Shown here in pieces: positions 1 to 8,985 of a DNA stretch of 64,000 nt. Each line of letters begins with the position of its first letter. The stretch's first letter is position 1. The stretch comes from JABFXC01 sp045804265 (GTDB taxonomy: Bacteria; Gemmatimonadota; Gemmatimonadetes; Gemmatimonadales; Gemmatimonadaceae). Made by a program: the position numbers and the translations under genes. The notes below the pieces were generated by a model, which did not search any database, was not told the origin of the DNA, and saw nothing but the letters and a program-made list of their open reading frames with translations. Where the stretch lies: the NCBI GenBank assembly GCA_045804265.1, contig JBJMNK010000039.1, positions 96,204-160,203 on the forward strand, in the 5' to 3' direction.

Positions 1-1
1 G

Positions 2-661
2 CTCTCACTGCCCGGCAAGATGGGGGAGATCTACGGCACGATCACCAATGGTCCCGGCTACACGAGCCCCGAAGTCGACCGGTTCAAGGACCTCGCGCTC
101 CGCGTCACGCTCACGCCGTTAGGCACGCACGCCGGGCTGCTGCAGACGCTGGCGATCTCGCCGTGGGTGTACCGCGGCCGCACGGCGAGCAAGTACGCCG
201 CTGGCGGCAGGGGCCAGGTCGCCCCGGTCACCGACGGGTTGACGCGTGACCGGTGGGGGATCTTCGCCGGGATCAAGGATCCGCGCCTCGTCGTCGCGGC
301 GCACTATGCGCGGCGCACCGAGGGATTCGAGACGGGCGCGAACACGCTCGCGTCGCCGCGAGTGGCCGCGCCGGACAGCAGCGGCACGCTGTGGAGCGCG
401 TACACCGTCGTCCGCCCGATCCAGTGGACGTCGGGAAAGAACACCGCAAAGCTCGGGATCGTGGCGAGATGGGACCGATTCACGCCGCGCACGACCCGCA
501 GCGGTGTGCAGCGACTGGCGATCCTCGGTCTGCAGTGGGAGCCGACGTCGCGCACCGCCCTGGCGCTCGACTACCAGGACGTCACGCCTCAGGACTACAA
601 CGGTCCCGCCCCGATCACGGAGACCAGAGGGTGGTACCTGCACTGGAATGCGTCGTTCTGA
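2..661 (+). CDS. Outer-membrane porin-like beta-barrel, C-terminal part (cut by window edge)
   Basis: The reading frame is open from the first bases of the window, so the N-terminus lies outside it. The visible 220 residues alternate polar and hydrophobic residues in beta-hairpin style (for example LGIVARWDRF and LAILGLQWEP), with Gly/Asn/Pro turns. The protein ends in Phe (WNASF), the usual terminal signature of proteins inserted by the Bam machinery. It lies 47 bp upstream of pstS on the same strand, so a phosphate-related porin is plausible by neighbourhood. That substrate is inference, because no selectivity motif can be seen in this fragment. Confidence 0.6.
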   Translation, partial: LSLPGKMGEIYGTITNGPGYTSPEVDRFKDLALRVTLTPLGTHAGLLQTLAISPWVYRGRTASKYAAGGRGQVAPVTDGLTRDRWGIFAGIKDPRLVVAAHYARRTEGFETGANTLASPRVAAPDSSGTLWSAYTVVRPIQWTSGKNTAKLGIVARWDRFTPRTTRSGVQRLAILGLQWEPTSRTALALDYQDVTPQDYNGPAPITETRGWYLHWNASF

Positions 662-708
662 TCGCGTCCTCACATCGCCTCATCAACCTCTTTCATCGAG
701 CTCATTAC

Positions 709-1761
709 ATGAAACGTTCAATCATCACGACCGTGATTGCCGCCATGCTCTGCACCGTGGCAGCCAGTGCCGGCGCGCAGGGCAACGACCTGACAGGCGC
801 GGGCGCAACGTTCCCCTATCCGATCTATTCGAAGTGGTTCAACGATTACGCCAAGCTGAAGGGCGTGCAGATCAACTATCAGTCGATCGGCTCGGGTGGA
901 GGAATCCGCCAGCTGTCCGAGCAGACCGTGGACTTCGGTGCCTCCGACGCGCCGATGTCCGACGATGAGCTGAGCAAGGCGAAGGGCGGCATGGTGCTCC
1001 ATTTCCCGACGGTGCTCGGCGCGGTCGTGATCACGTACCAGGTCGCGGGGGTGACGGCTCCGCTCAACCTCACCGGCGACGTGCTCGCCGACATCTATCG
1101 CGGGACGATCAACAAGTGGAACGACCAGCGCATTACCGTGCTCAATCGCGGGGTGAAGCTGCCGGCGCAGGACATTCTCGTCGTGCACCGCTCGGACGGC
1201 AGCGGCACGAGCTTCATCTTCACCGACTATCTCTCGACGGTGAGCGCCGAGTGGAAGGCGGGGCCGGGCAAGGGCAAGGACGTGCAGTGGCCGACCGGTC
1301 TCGGTGCGAAGGGAAATGAAGGTGTCGCCGGAATGGTGAAGCAGATGCCGGGTGCGATCGGCTACGTCGAGCTCGCGTACGCGCGCCAGAACAAGCTCCC
1401 GTATGCGGCGCTGCGCAACGCGGCCGGGCGCTTCGTCCAGCCGTCGATCGAAGCGTTGACCGAGGCCGCGGCAGGCGCGGCGAAGTCGCTGCCGGCCAAC
1501 ACGGACTATCGCCTCTCGATCGTCAATCCGCCGGGCAAGGGCGCATATCCGATCGCGTCGTTCACCTGGCTGCTCATCTATCAGCACATGGCGGATGGCG
1601 GCAAGGCAGCAAAGCTGGTCGACTTCCTGCGCTGGGCGTATCGCGACGGCGAGAAGTCGGCAGCGGCGCTCGACTACGCACCGCTGCCGGCGCCGATGAT
1701 CGCGCAGCTCCAGAAGCGGCTGGCGACGATCTCGACGACGGCAACGACGGCGGTGCGCTGA
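709..1761 (+). CDS. pstS: Phosphate ABC transporter substrate-binding protein PstS
   Basis: 350 residues. Signal peptide at 1-23 with an AGA|QG-type cleavage site. The mature protein begins with LTGAGATFPYPIYSKW, the phosphate-binding N-terminal signature. SIGSGGGIRQL follows, then a second ligand segment, HRSDGSGTSFIFTDYLS, around residue 160. In this family these loops bind periplasmic phosphate for delivery to PstCAB. The ATG at 709 is chosen because the signal peptide starts there; the frame is open far upstream but without a credible protein. PstC, PstA and PstB are not in the window on this side. The preceding barrel gene may be its outer-membrane partner. Confidence 0.95.
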   Translation: MKRSIITTVIAAMLCTVAASAGAQGNDLTGAGATFPYPIYSKWFNDYAKLKGVQINYQSIGSGGGIRQLSEQTVDFGASDAPMSDDELSKAKGGMVLHFPTVLGAVVITYQVAGVTAPLNLTGDVLADIYRGTINKWNDQRITVLNRGVKLPAQDILVVHRSDGSGTSFIFTDYLSTVSAEWKAGPGKGKDVQWPTGLGAKGNEGVAGMVKQMPGAIGYVELAYARQNKLPYAALRNAAGRFVQPSIEALTEAAAGAAKSLPANTDYRLSIVNPPGKGAYPIASFTWLLIYQHMADGGKAAKLVDFLRWAYRDGEKSAAALDYAPLPAPMIAQLQKRLATISTTATTAVR

Positions 1762-1814
1762 GGGGCGGCGGTAAAGCCGGCGAGGGATACCGTTAGGCGC
1801 GGCGATGGCTCGCG

Positions 1815-1863
1815 TATCGCCGGCAACGTCACCGCAGGCATGGGTGCGACGTTGCCGGCGATA
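1815..1863. repeat. Perfect 16-bp inverted repeat after pstS
   Basis: The arms TATCGCCGGCAACGTC (1815-1830) and its exact complement (1848-1863) enclose a 17-nt loop. It sits 54 bp after the pstS stop. There is no T-run after it, so it is either a Rho-independent-like terminator without a U tract or a protein-binding dyad. A CGTTAGGC octamer lies just upstream at 1791. Confidence 0.6.
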
Positions 1864-1930
1864 GTCCTGCCATGGACCGCGTCAGCTGAAATCGGTGTGA
1901 CACGCCGGGCGCGATGGTCTATCTTGCGGG

Positions 1931-2233
1931 ATGACGATCCCCGAGCTCTACCCGGACCTGACCAAGCTGCTCGGTGAGTACTTCTCGCTCGAGACCGCGC
2001 GCAATGGCGCGCGATACCGGGACGCAGTGCTCGTCTTCATCCTCACCGAGTCGCACCCGACGCTGCTGCAGACGGCGAGCGACGCGCGGGCAATCCTCGC
2101 CGTCGATTCGGAGCTGCAGGCGTTCGAGGGCTACGTTCGCGAGATGGGGCTGGACTTCGCCGCGTTAGGCGAGGGGGTGACGGTGGAAGACTGGCTCGCC
2201 GACGTCGTCAACCTGGTGCATTCGTCGCTGTGA
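1931..2233 (+). CDS. Small CdiI-like immunity family protein (tentative)
   Basis: 100 residues, starting at ATG 1931 about 70 bp after the preceding inverted repeat. The N-terminal pattern ELYPDLTKLLGEYF, a short helix with D/E and a bulky hydrophobic residue, and the C-terminal VEDWLADVVNLVH resemble the small helical contact-dependent-inhibition immunity family (CdiI_2 type). Those proteins neutralise a CdiA toxin tip in the cytoplasm. No toxin or CdiA/CdiB gene lies nearby, so if the family is right this is an orphan immunity protein. The assignment rests on remembered family patterns only. It could be an unrelated conserved helical protein. Confidence 0.4.
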   Translation: MTIPELYPDLTKLLGEYFSLETARNGARYRDAVLVFILTESHPTLLQTASDARAILAVDSELQAFEGYVREMGLDFAALGEGVTVEDWLADVVNLVHSSL

Positions 2234-2283
2234 TCCCCTGGCGCCGCGAGCGCGAAGCTGATTTTGACGAACTCCGGTGCTCG

Positions 2284-4689
2284 ATGTCCTCCGTCGCACC
2301 GGTGAGAAGTGCGCGGACGGTGCTGCTGCTCGCCGCGCTCCTGACCACGCCGACTCTGGTCGGGTCCCAAGGTGCGCATCAGGCCGACGCGCTGTCACGG
2401 GCCCACTGGGTCACACACCCTGACGCAGCGCCTGATTCCTTCGGTGTCTTCCATTTCCGGCGTGTCCTCGAGTTGCTGGCGCGACCCGAGCATTTCATGC
2501 TGCACCTGTCGGCGGACAACCGCTACCGATTTTTCGTCAACGGTGAACCGGTCGCCGATGGCCCGCAGCGTTCGGAGCTGATGCACTGGCATTACGAAAC
2601 GGTGGACATCGCTCCGTTCCTGCGTCCGGGGCGAAACGTCCTCGCCGCGATCGTCTGGAACTGGGGTGCGTACAGGCCGGTCGGGCAGGTGAGTCTGCGC
2701 ACCGCGTTTCTGGTTGCGGGCGCGGACAGCGCCAGCTCGGCTGCGAGCACTGGCGAACCCGGATGGAAGGTCGTTCGCGACTCGAGCTACGAGCCGCTTC
2801 CCGTGACCGGTGCGGCGACGGGCGGCTACTATGCCGCGCCGCCGGGAGAGTCGGTCGACGCGAGGCGATATCCGTGGGGGTGGGAGACGGCAGCGTATGA
2901 CGACGCCGGCTGGATCGCAGCCATGACGCTGGGCGCGGCGCAGCCTAACGGTACTGATCCGTACGGCGTCGTCCAGAGCTGGCAGCTCCAGGCGCGGACG
3001 ATCCCAGCGATGGAGGAGACAGCAGTCCGGTTCGGGGCGGTCCGCCGCGCCAGCGGTGTATCGCTCGACAGCTCGCGCGCCGGCGTGCTGCGTGGTGCGC
3101 GGGATCTGGTGGTCCCCGCGCGGACACGAGCGGTGATTCTTCTCGACCAGCAATACCTCACAAAGGCATACCTGTCGCTCGTGACGAGCGGTGGAGCGGG
3201 AACGAGCCTGACGCTCACCTACGCCGAGTCGCTGCGGGACTCGACCGGACGCAAAGGCAATCGAAATGCCGTCGATGGAAAGACGATCGTCGGTGTGCGA
3301 GACGTGATCCGCCTCGACGGGGGCGCACGACGCGAGTTCCGGACGCTCTGGTTTCGCACCTACCGCTACGTACAGCTCCAAATCGAGACCGGAGCGGAAC
3401 CCCTGCGCGTGCACGACGTGCACGGCATCGCCACTGGATATCCGTATCATGAACGCGGCCGGTTCACGAGCGACGCGCCGTGGATCGACAGCGTCTGGAC
3501 GATGGATTGGCGCACCGCGCGGCTCTGTGCGTGGGAGACGTTCTTCGACACGCCGTATTACGAGCAACTGCAGTACGTCGGCGACTCACGCATCCAGGCG
3601 TTGATCGCGCTCTACGTCGCCGGGGACGACCGCCTGGTGCGCAACGCGATCGAGCAGTTCGACCAATCGCGCATCCCCGAAGGGCTCACGGCGAGCCGTT
3701 ATCCCTCGGCGCTGCCGCAATACATCCCTCCCTTTTCGCTGCTCTGGGTGGCGATGGTGCACGACTACTGGATGCTCCGCGATGACGCGCCGTTCGTGCG
3801 CGATCGGCTCGCGGGAGTTCGTGGGGTGGTCGGGTGGTACGAGCAGCACATCGATTCGACGGGACTGGTCGCCGCCGGCGCGGAGCCGTGGTGGGGTTTC
3901 GTCGACTGGGCGGACCAGTGGGAGCGCGGTGCGCCGCCGGGCGCGGAGCACGGTCGCTCGGTGACCGTCACGCTGCAGTACGCGTACGCGCTCGATAGAG
4001 CGGCGGAGCTCGAGGACGCGTTAGGCACGCCTCCGCTCGCGGCGCGAGATCGCGCACGTGCATCCTCGCTGCGTGCCGCCGCGCGGGCGCGGGGATGGGA
4101 CCGCGCACGCGGACTCTTTCGTGACTCGCCCGATTCCGCGATGTACAGCCAGCAGACGAACGTGCTGGCGGTGCTGGCCGGCGCGGTGCCGCCATCCCAG
4201 CAGCGGGCATTGATGACACGGGTGCTCGCGGACACCACGCTCGTACGCGCCAGCTACTACTTCAGCTATTATGTCATGGAAGCGATGCGCGACGCGGGGC
4301 TCGGGGATCGGTACGTGGAGCAGCTCGCCCCCTGGCGCCAGATGCTGGCGATCGGGCTGACCACCACGCCCGAGGCACCGGAACCATCGCGCTCGGACTC
4401 GCACGCGTGGAGCGCGCACCCGAACTACGGGCTGCTGGCGACGGTGCTTGGCGTTCGCCCCGGCGCGCCGGGGTTTCGCACCGTGATCGTGGCACCGCAC
4501 CTCGGGCCACTCAGCCATGCCGAGGGAACGGTGCCGCACCCGAAGGGAGACATCACGGTGCGCCTAACGCGAGCCGGCGCAGCCGGGCTGCACGTCGAGA
4601 TCACGCTGCCGCCAGGACTTGCCGGCACCCTCGAATGGCGGGCGAAGCGCGCGGCGCTGCACCCCGGACGGCAGACCATCCGCCTGTGA
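2284..4689 (+). CDS. Exported alpha-L-rhamnosidase-like glycoside hydrolase (GH78 type)
   Basis: 801 residues from ATG 2284, where a signal peptide begins (hydrophobic core ARTVLLLAALLTT, cleavage near VGSQG). An in-frame ATG at 2230 would add 18 charged residues before the signal and is less likely. A beta-rich N-terminal region (lectin/jelly-roll-like, with FFVNGEPVADGP) is followed by an alpha/alpha barrel with DTPYYEQLQYVGDSR, the GH78 counterpart of the DCPQRDER motif. A Trp-rich segment (EPWWGFVDWADQWERG) and a final beta-sandwich follow. GH78 enzymes remove terminal rhamnose from plant or bacterial polysaccharides. The substrate here is unproven, and the gene stands alone without a transport or SusCD neighbour. 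Confidence 0.8.
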   Translation: MSSVAPVRSARTVLLLAALLTTPTLVGSQGAHQADALSRAHWVTHPDAAPDSFGVFHFRRVLELLARPEHFMLHLSADNRYRFFVNGEPVADGPQRSELMHWHYETVDIAPFLRPGRNVLAAIVWNWGAYRPVGQVSLRTAFLVAGADSASSAASTGEPGWKVVRDSSYEPLPVTGAATGGYYAAPPGESVDARRYPWGWETAAYDDAGWIAAMTLGAAQPNGTDPYGVVQSWQLQARTIPAMEETAVRFGAVRRASGVSLDSSRAGVLRGARDLVVPARTRAVILLDQQYLTKAYLSLVTSGGAGTSLTLTYAESLRDSTGRKGNRNAVDGKTIVGVRDVIRLDGGARREFRTLWFRTYRYVQLQIETGAEPLRVHDVHGIATGYPYHERGRFTSDAPWIDSVWTMDWRTARLCAWETFFDTPYYEQLQYVGDSRIQALIALYVAGDDRLVRNAIEQFDQSRIPEGLTASRYPSALPQYIPPFSLLWVAMVHDYWMLRDDAPFVRDRLAGVRGVVGWYEQHIDSTGLVAAGAEPWWGFVDWADQWERGAPPGAEHGRSVTVTLQYAYALDRAAELEDALGTPPLAARDRARASSLRAAARARGWDRARGLFRDSPDSAMYSQQTNVLAVLAGAVPPSQQRALMTRVLADTTLVRASYYFSYYVMEAMRDAGLGDRYVEQLAPWRQMLAIGLTTTPEAPEPSRSDSHAWSAHPNYGLLATVLGVRPGAPGFRTVIVAPHLGPLSHAEGTVPHPKGDITVRLTRAGAAGLHVEITLPPGLAGTLEWRAKRAALHPGRQTIRL

Positions 4690-4858
4690 CGTCGGCGAGG
4701 GCGCGGTCGCCCGTCCGTTCGTCGCTCCAGCCCTGGCCGCCGCCCGCCGTCGTCATCGGCAACCCGGGACGAGGGGCACACGTTTCGGGGGAGCGCGGTG
4801 GCGCGTCTTGATGGAACGCGGAGGATGATCGTCCTCGCGCGCCTACGCCACCGACGCG

Positions 4859-6142
4859 ATGCCAATTTCCTTCTGGTTTCGACCCAACATTTCCGGCACG
4901 CGGCCGATGCCGGCGCTGACGGCGAACACCGAGGGCAAGCGATGCGGGCAGTGTCGCGTCGCGCTGCCAGAAGCGGCGCGGTTCTGCTTCATCTGCGGAC
5001 GCGAGCTCGCGGATGAGGGGGTCGCGCCCGAGGCCGGCGACGAGGATGCCCTCATCGCGATGGTTCAGGCGCGACTGGTCCACGCGTTAGGCGAGCGCTA
5101 CACGATCCGCGAAGTGCTCGGCAAGGGAGGGATGGGAATCGTCTTCCTCGCCGAGGGGCGCGCCGACGAGTCGCTGGTGGCGATCAAGGTCCTGAGGACC
5201 GAGCTGTCGAGCGACCAGATGGGAGTCGCGCGGTTTCAGCGCGAGGCGGAGATCGCGGCGAGCCTCGACCATCCGGGAATCATCCCGATCCTCGAAGTGG
5301 GGAGCGAGACAGGGTTGCACTACTTCGTCATGCGGTATGTCGAGGGGTGCTCGCTCGACGCGCTGCTGCGCGAGCGCAAGGCGGCTCAGCGCCCGCTTCC
5401 GGTCGCGGCGGTGACGCGGATCCTCAGCGAGGCAGCGGAGACACTCGCGTACGCGCACCGGCAGGGGATCGTGCACCGCGACGTCAAGCCGGCGAACATC
5501 ATGCTGGACGGCGAGAGTCGCGTGCTGCTCACCGACTTCGGCATCTCGAAGAGCGCGGTCGCGAGCACCGGCGCGACCACGGCCGCGGCGCTGACCGAAT
5601 ACGGTACCGTCCTCGGCACGCCTCACTACCTCGCGCCGGAGCAGGCGCTGAGCCGCAGCGTGGATGGACGCGCCGACCAGTACGCGCTGGCGATCGTCGG
5701 GTTCGAGATGCTCACCGGTTCGGTACCGTTCGACGACGAGACGTCGCATGCGATCATCCACCGCCACGTGAACGAGCTGGCGCCGCGCGTGAACGCGCTG
5801 CGTGCCGACGTGCCGGAGCACATCGCCGCGGCGATCGCGCGGGCGCTGATGAAGGCGCCGTCACACCGCTTCGCGACGATGGACGACTTCGCGCGCGCGA
5901 TCGATCCGGCCGCGAACCGCACCACACGGCGATGGCGCGCGGTCCGTCGAGTGGCGGCGGTTCTGGTGTCGGCCGCACTGCTCGCCGCGGCAGGATGGGC
6001 GAGCGGAGTCGTCCGGCACCGCGCAACGACGCCGACTGCAGTGCAGCCGGCGCCTGCGATTACGCCGCCAGCTGCGACGCGATCTGGCGCAGCGCCGAAG
6101 CGGCCTGCAGCGCCTCGTCGCTCGGCGTCGCGCCACCGCTGA
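4859..6142 (+). CDS. Membrane-anchored serine/threonine protein kinase with N-terminal zinc ribbon
   Basis: 427 residues. A four-Cys zinc ribbon (CGQC and CFICG, residues 29-47) precedes a Hanks-type kinase domain. The domain has glycine loop GKGGMGIVFLAEG, Lys110 in VAIKVL, the catalytic loop HRDVKPANIML with Asp208, DFG at 226-228 and YLAPEQ in the activation segment. All key residues are present, so it should be active. A single membrane segment lies near residue 380, followed by a short Pro/Ala-rich tail. There is no PASTA or other sensor domain. ATG 4907 is an equally possible start. The last 83 bp overlap the end of the convergent transpeptidase gene, which is unusual and may mean the tail is non-essential. 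Confidence 0.9.
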   Translation: MPISFWFRPNISGTRPMPALTANTEGKRCGQCRVALPEAARFCFICGRELADEGVAPEAGDEDALIAMVQARLVHALGERYTIREVLGKGGMGIVFLAEGRADESLVAIKVLRTELSSDQMGVARFQREAEIAASLDHPGIIPILEVGSETGLHYFVMRYVEGCSLDALLRERKAAQRPLPVAAVTRILSEAAETLAYAHRQGIVHRDVKPANIMLDGESRVLLTDFGISKSAVASTGATTAAALTEYGTVLGTPHYLAPEQALSRSVDGRADQYALAIVGFEMLTGSVPFDDETSHAIIHRHVNELAPRVNALRADVPEHIAAAIARALMKAPSHRFATMDDFARAIDPAANRTTRRWRAVRRVAAVLVSAALLAAAGWASGVVRHRATTPTAVQPAPAITPPAATRSGAAPKRPAAPRRSASRHR

Positions 6143-7841
6143 CCGCAGCGATCAGCTGCTGGTCGCGCGAGTACAGGTCGGGACCGAAGTGCAGCTCGTC
6201 GTCAGCCATGTACGTCGTGAAGTAGACGATGAAGACGGGGATCTTCTGCTTCACACGCACGGTCTTGTTGTTCGGCTCATTGTTCATCGCCGACTGCACC
6301 GAGTCGGCTGACCAGCCGAGCACCCACTGCGCGAGCTCGGCGGGCTTCTCGACGCGAATGCAGCCGTGGCTGAACGCGCGCACATCCTGCTCGAAGAGCC
6401 CGCGCGCCGGCGTATCGTGCAGATAGATGTTGAAGTCGTTCGGGAACATGAACTTCACGAGACCGAGCGAGTTCTTCGGACCCGGCTTCTGGCGTATCGC
6501 GGTGCGTGAGCCATCCTGCCAGTACTCGTAGTCGTTCGCCTCCATGTAATTCGGATCGGTCGCCACCTTGGGCTCGATCTCCTTCGCCTGGATGTCGGGC
6601 GTCACGTTCCAGTAGGGACGGAAGACGACGTACTCCATCATGTCGGCGAAGGTCGGCGTGTTCTTGTCCTTGTACTCGGCGCCGACGATGACCTTCATCT
6701 CGAGGGCGAGCTGGCCGCTGTCGTAGGCCGCGAAGCGGAACGACGGGACGTTGACGATGATGTAGCGGCTGCCTAACGTGCGCGGGAGCCAGCGGTAGCG
6801 CTCGAGGTTGGCCGCGATCTGCCCGAGACGGTACTCGGCACTGACGTTGAGCGCCTGGATCGTGCCGGGCCCGAGGACGCTGTCGACCGCGATGCCGTGG
6901 GTCGCCTGGAAGTGCGCGACCGCACCGGCGAGCGCATCGTCGTAGAGCAGGCCGTCAGGCATCGTGCTGTCGGGCGGGGTCGGCGCGGCGGGAGGCGTCG
7001 CGCCGGCGGCGAGCAGTCCTTCGACGCGAAGGCGGTCGTAGAGCGCCTCGAGACGCGCGGCGGAGTCCACGTTTCCCGGCTTCAGCGAGCGCCCGGCGGG
7101 CACCGGCTTCCAGCCGCCAGCCTTCACGATCGCGCGGAAGCGCTGCAGCTCGTGACGAAGCGCGTCGTAGTCCTGCTCCTGTGGACGAAGCTGCGCAATC
7201 GCCTTGACCAGATCCTCCGACCGGACGACGTCGACGAGCGCACTGTCGACGTCCTTCTCGTGCGGATTGATGTGCCAGTCCTGCGACATCGACTTCGGGT
7301 CGACCTGGCCGGTGAGATAGTCGCCGCCGAGTGCTGCGTACGTCGCCGTAAGGAGCACGTCGGCGTCGGCGAGCGCGTCAGCGCTCGGCTTGTCCTTCGC
7401 GCGTGCGGCAGCGAGCGCGCCGCCTAACGCTCCGAGCGGGTAGGAGCTGAGCACCAGCGCGTCGCTGTCAGCCGCGGCGACGGCCTGGAGGAGCGCCGCC
7501 GTCCGGGCGCCGCGGACGCCATTCGCGTCGAGCCAGAGCGGGCTGTCGGCGTACTTCGCGTAGAGATCCGCCGTGCGCTTCCACGCGACTGCTTCGAGCG
7601 GCGACGGCGCGCGAGCGGCGAGTCGACGACTGATCGCGGCGCGGACGGAATCAGCGGGTACCCCACGAACGTTCGTGACCGACTCGGGTGCCCACGTCGT
7701 GTCGACGGGGGGGAGCGCGAGCCCGCGACGCATTTCGATCTTCGGGTCGTGCTTGTTGCACGCGGCGAGCGCACTCAGTGCAACGAAGAGCGCGGTGCCG
7801 AGCCGGCGCGCGGCGCGTGGGATCATGAACGAACGAGTCAT
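6060..7841 (-). CDS. L,D-transpeptidase, YcbB/LdtD-like lipoprotein
   Basis: 593 residues from ATG 7841 (a second ATG at 7826 also fits). The signal peptide ends in the lipobox LAAC, so this is probably a lipid-anchored periplasmic protein. A long helical N-terminal region is followed by a peptidoglycan-binding domain (VAHFQATHGIAVDSVLGPGTIQAL) and a YkuD catalytic domain with SHGCIRV, whose Cys forms the acyl-enzyme. The length and domain order match YcbB, which makes 3-3 meso-diaminopimelate cross-links in Gram-negative peptidoglycan. The 3' end overlaps the convergent kinase gene by 83 bp. Confidence 0.9.
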   Translation of the reverse strand: MTRSFMIPRAARRLGTALFVALSALAACNKHDPKIEMRRGLALPPVDTTWAPESVTNVRGVPADSVRAAISRRLAARAPSPLEAVAWKRTADLYAKYADSPLWLDANGVRGARTAALLQAVAAADSDALVLSSYPLGALGGALAAARAKDKPSADALADADVLLTATYAALGGDYLTGQVDPKSMSQDWHINPHEKDVDSALVDVVRSEDLVKAIAQLRPQEQDYDALRHELQRFRAIVKAGGWKPVPAGRSLKPGNVDSAARLEALYDRLRVEGLLAAGATPPAAPTPPDSTMPDGLLYDDALAGAVAHFQATHGIAVDSVLGPGTIQALNVSAEYRLGQIAANLERYRWLPRTLGSRYIIVNVPSFRFAAYDSGQLALEMKVIVGAEYKDKNTPTFADMMEYVVFRPYWNVTPDIQAKEIEPKVATDPNYMEANDYEYWQDGSRTAIRQKPGPKNSLGLVKFMFPNDFNIYLHDTPARGLFEQDVRAFSHGCIRVEKPAELAQWVLGWSADSVQSAMNNEPNNKTVRVKQKIPVFIVYFTTYMADDELHFGPDLYSRDQQLIAAVSGGATPSDEALQAASALRQIASQLAA

Positions 7842-8092
7842 CAAGAAGAACGGGCTCGAGAAGTAGCCCGCTGGCGCGAGCGACAGAGAAGGGAGCACAG
7901 CCGTCGATGGCGAGAGTCGCGCCAGCGGAGCAGAGTCGTGATACACCATTCAGCCGGTCAGGGGCCATGGTGCCAGGCAGTGGCGTCACTGGAAGCGGCG
8001 GCAGCCGCCCGCCCGGCAGCGCGCACACAAGTGGCATCAGCGATGGCACTATAAAGGCGGAACTTCCGCCAGCTGCCGGGGATTCATCCTGC

Positions 8093-8737
8093 ATGACAAA
8101 CTTACGCGAGCTGGGCCGGGTTGTCGCTGGCGGGGGGCTGGTGCTGGGTGTGCTGGCCTGCGGTACCACGAACTCACTCGATGCGCAGACATCGGCGACG
8201 AAGGGGAAGCCGGCCCCCGCGCCGGCAACGACGCAGGCAACCACACCGACGACGCAGGCAACCACGCAGCTGAAACAGGAGGTGGCGTTCGTGAAGCCAA
8301 GTGATGCAGAGCTCCGCCAGAAGTTGACACCGGAGCAGTACGCGGTGACGCAGCACGACGCGACGGAGGCGCCGTTCCGGAACCAGTACTGGAACAACCA
8401 CGAGGCGGGGATCTACGTGGATGTCGTCTCCGGAGAGGTGCTGTTCAGCTCACTCGACAAGTTCGAGTCGGGCACCGGATGGCCGAGCTTCACGAAGCCG
8501 CTCGAGCCGGCGAACATCAAGACGGGTTCGGATCGCACGCTCGGAATGGAGCGCACCGAGGTGCGCTCGAAGGCGGCGAACTCGCACCTGGGCCACGTCT
8601 TCGACGACGGTCCGGCGCCGACCGGACTCCGCTACTGCATGAACTCCGCGTCGATGCGATTCATTCCCGTCGCGAAGCTCGAAGCAGAGGGGTACGGCAA
8701 GTACGCGGCGCTGTTCAAGAGCGGGGCGAAGAAGTAG
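8093..8737 (+). CDS. msrB: Exported peptide-methionine (R)-S-oxide reductase (MsrB) lipoprotein
   Basis: 214 residues. The N-terminal signal ends in the lipobox VLAC, followed by a Thr/Pro/Ala-rich linker of about 35 residues. The MsrB domain then shows FNSGTGWPSF-like SGTGWPSF, SHLGHVFDDGP and the catalytic Cys in RYCMNSASMRF. The two CxxC pairs that bind structural zinc in many MsrBs are absent: where one expects Cys, the sequence reads AGIYVDVVSGEVLF. This is therefore a zinc-free, membrane-tethered MsrB that would repair oxidised methionine in periplasmic proteins. An electron-donor partner is not visible nearby. A strong terminator hairpin follows the stop. Confidence 0.92.
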   Translation: MTNLRELGRVVAGGGLVLGVLACGTTNSLDAQTSATKGKPAPAPATTQATTPTTQATTQLKQEVAFVKPSDAELRQKLTPEQYAVTQHDATEAPFRNQYWNNHEAGIYVDVVSGEVLFSSLDKFESGTGWPSFTKPLEPANIKTGSDRTLGMERTEVRSKAANSHLGHVFDDGPAPTGLRYCMNSASMRFIPVAKLEAEGYGKYAALFKSGAKK

Positions 8738-8775
8738 AGGCGGCTGGCAGCGAACGGGCCAGCGTTAGCCAGGAT

Positions 8776-8802
8776 GCGGCCGGGAGAGATCCCGGCCGCT
8801 TT
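8776..8802 (+). terminator. Rho-independent terminator after msrB
   Basis: Nine-bp GC stem GCGGCCGGG / CCCGGCCGC with loop AGAGAT, followed by TTT. It lies about 40 bp after the msrB stop codon and before a CGTTAGGC octamer at 8811. Confidence 0.75.
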
Positions 8803-8833
8803 GCAACGGGCGTTAGGCGGATACGAATCTCCC

Positions 8834-8950
8834 ATGGCCAAACCCTACGGCGGCACGTTCATCGCGGAACTCTTCAAGTACCCCGGCCCAGGCGGCCGGC
8901 ACTTCGCTCCTGTCCCCGAGGAGTCGGTGCAGCTCGAGTTCACGCTGTAG
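8834..8950 (+). pseudogene. DUF1905-like N-terminal remnant
   Basis: A 38-codon frame reads MAKPYGGTFIAELFKYPGPG followed by GRHFAPVPEE. This matches the start of DUF1905 proteins (a short beta-barrel whose first strand has the pattern AxLxxYPGPGGWHF). The usual domain is about 80-90 residues, and here it ends after about 38 with VQLEFTL. I read it as a truncated relic. A functional micro-protein cannot be excluded. Confidence 0.4.
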
Positions 8951-8985
8951 CGCGCCAGGACGGCCAGGCGTTAGGCAGCGAGAAC

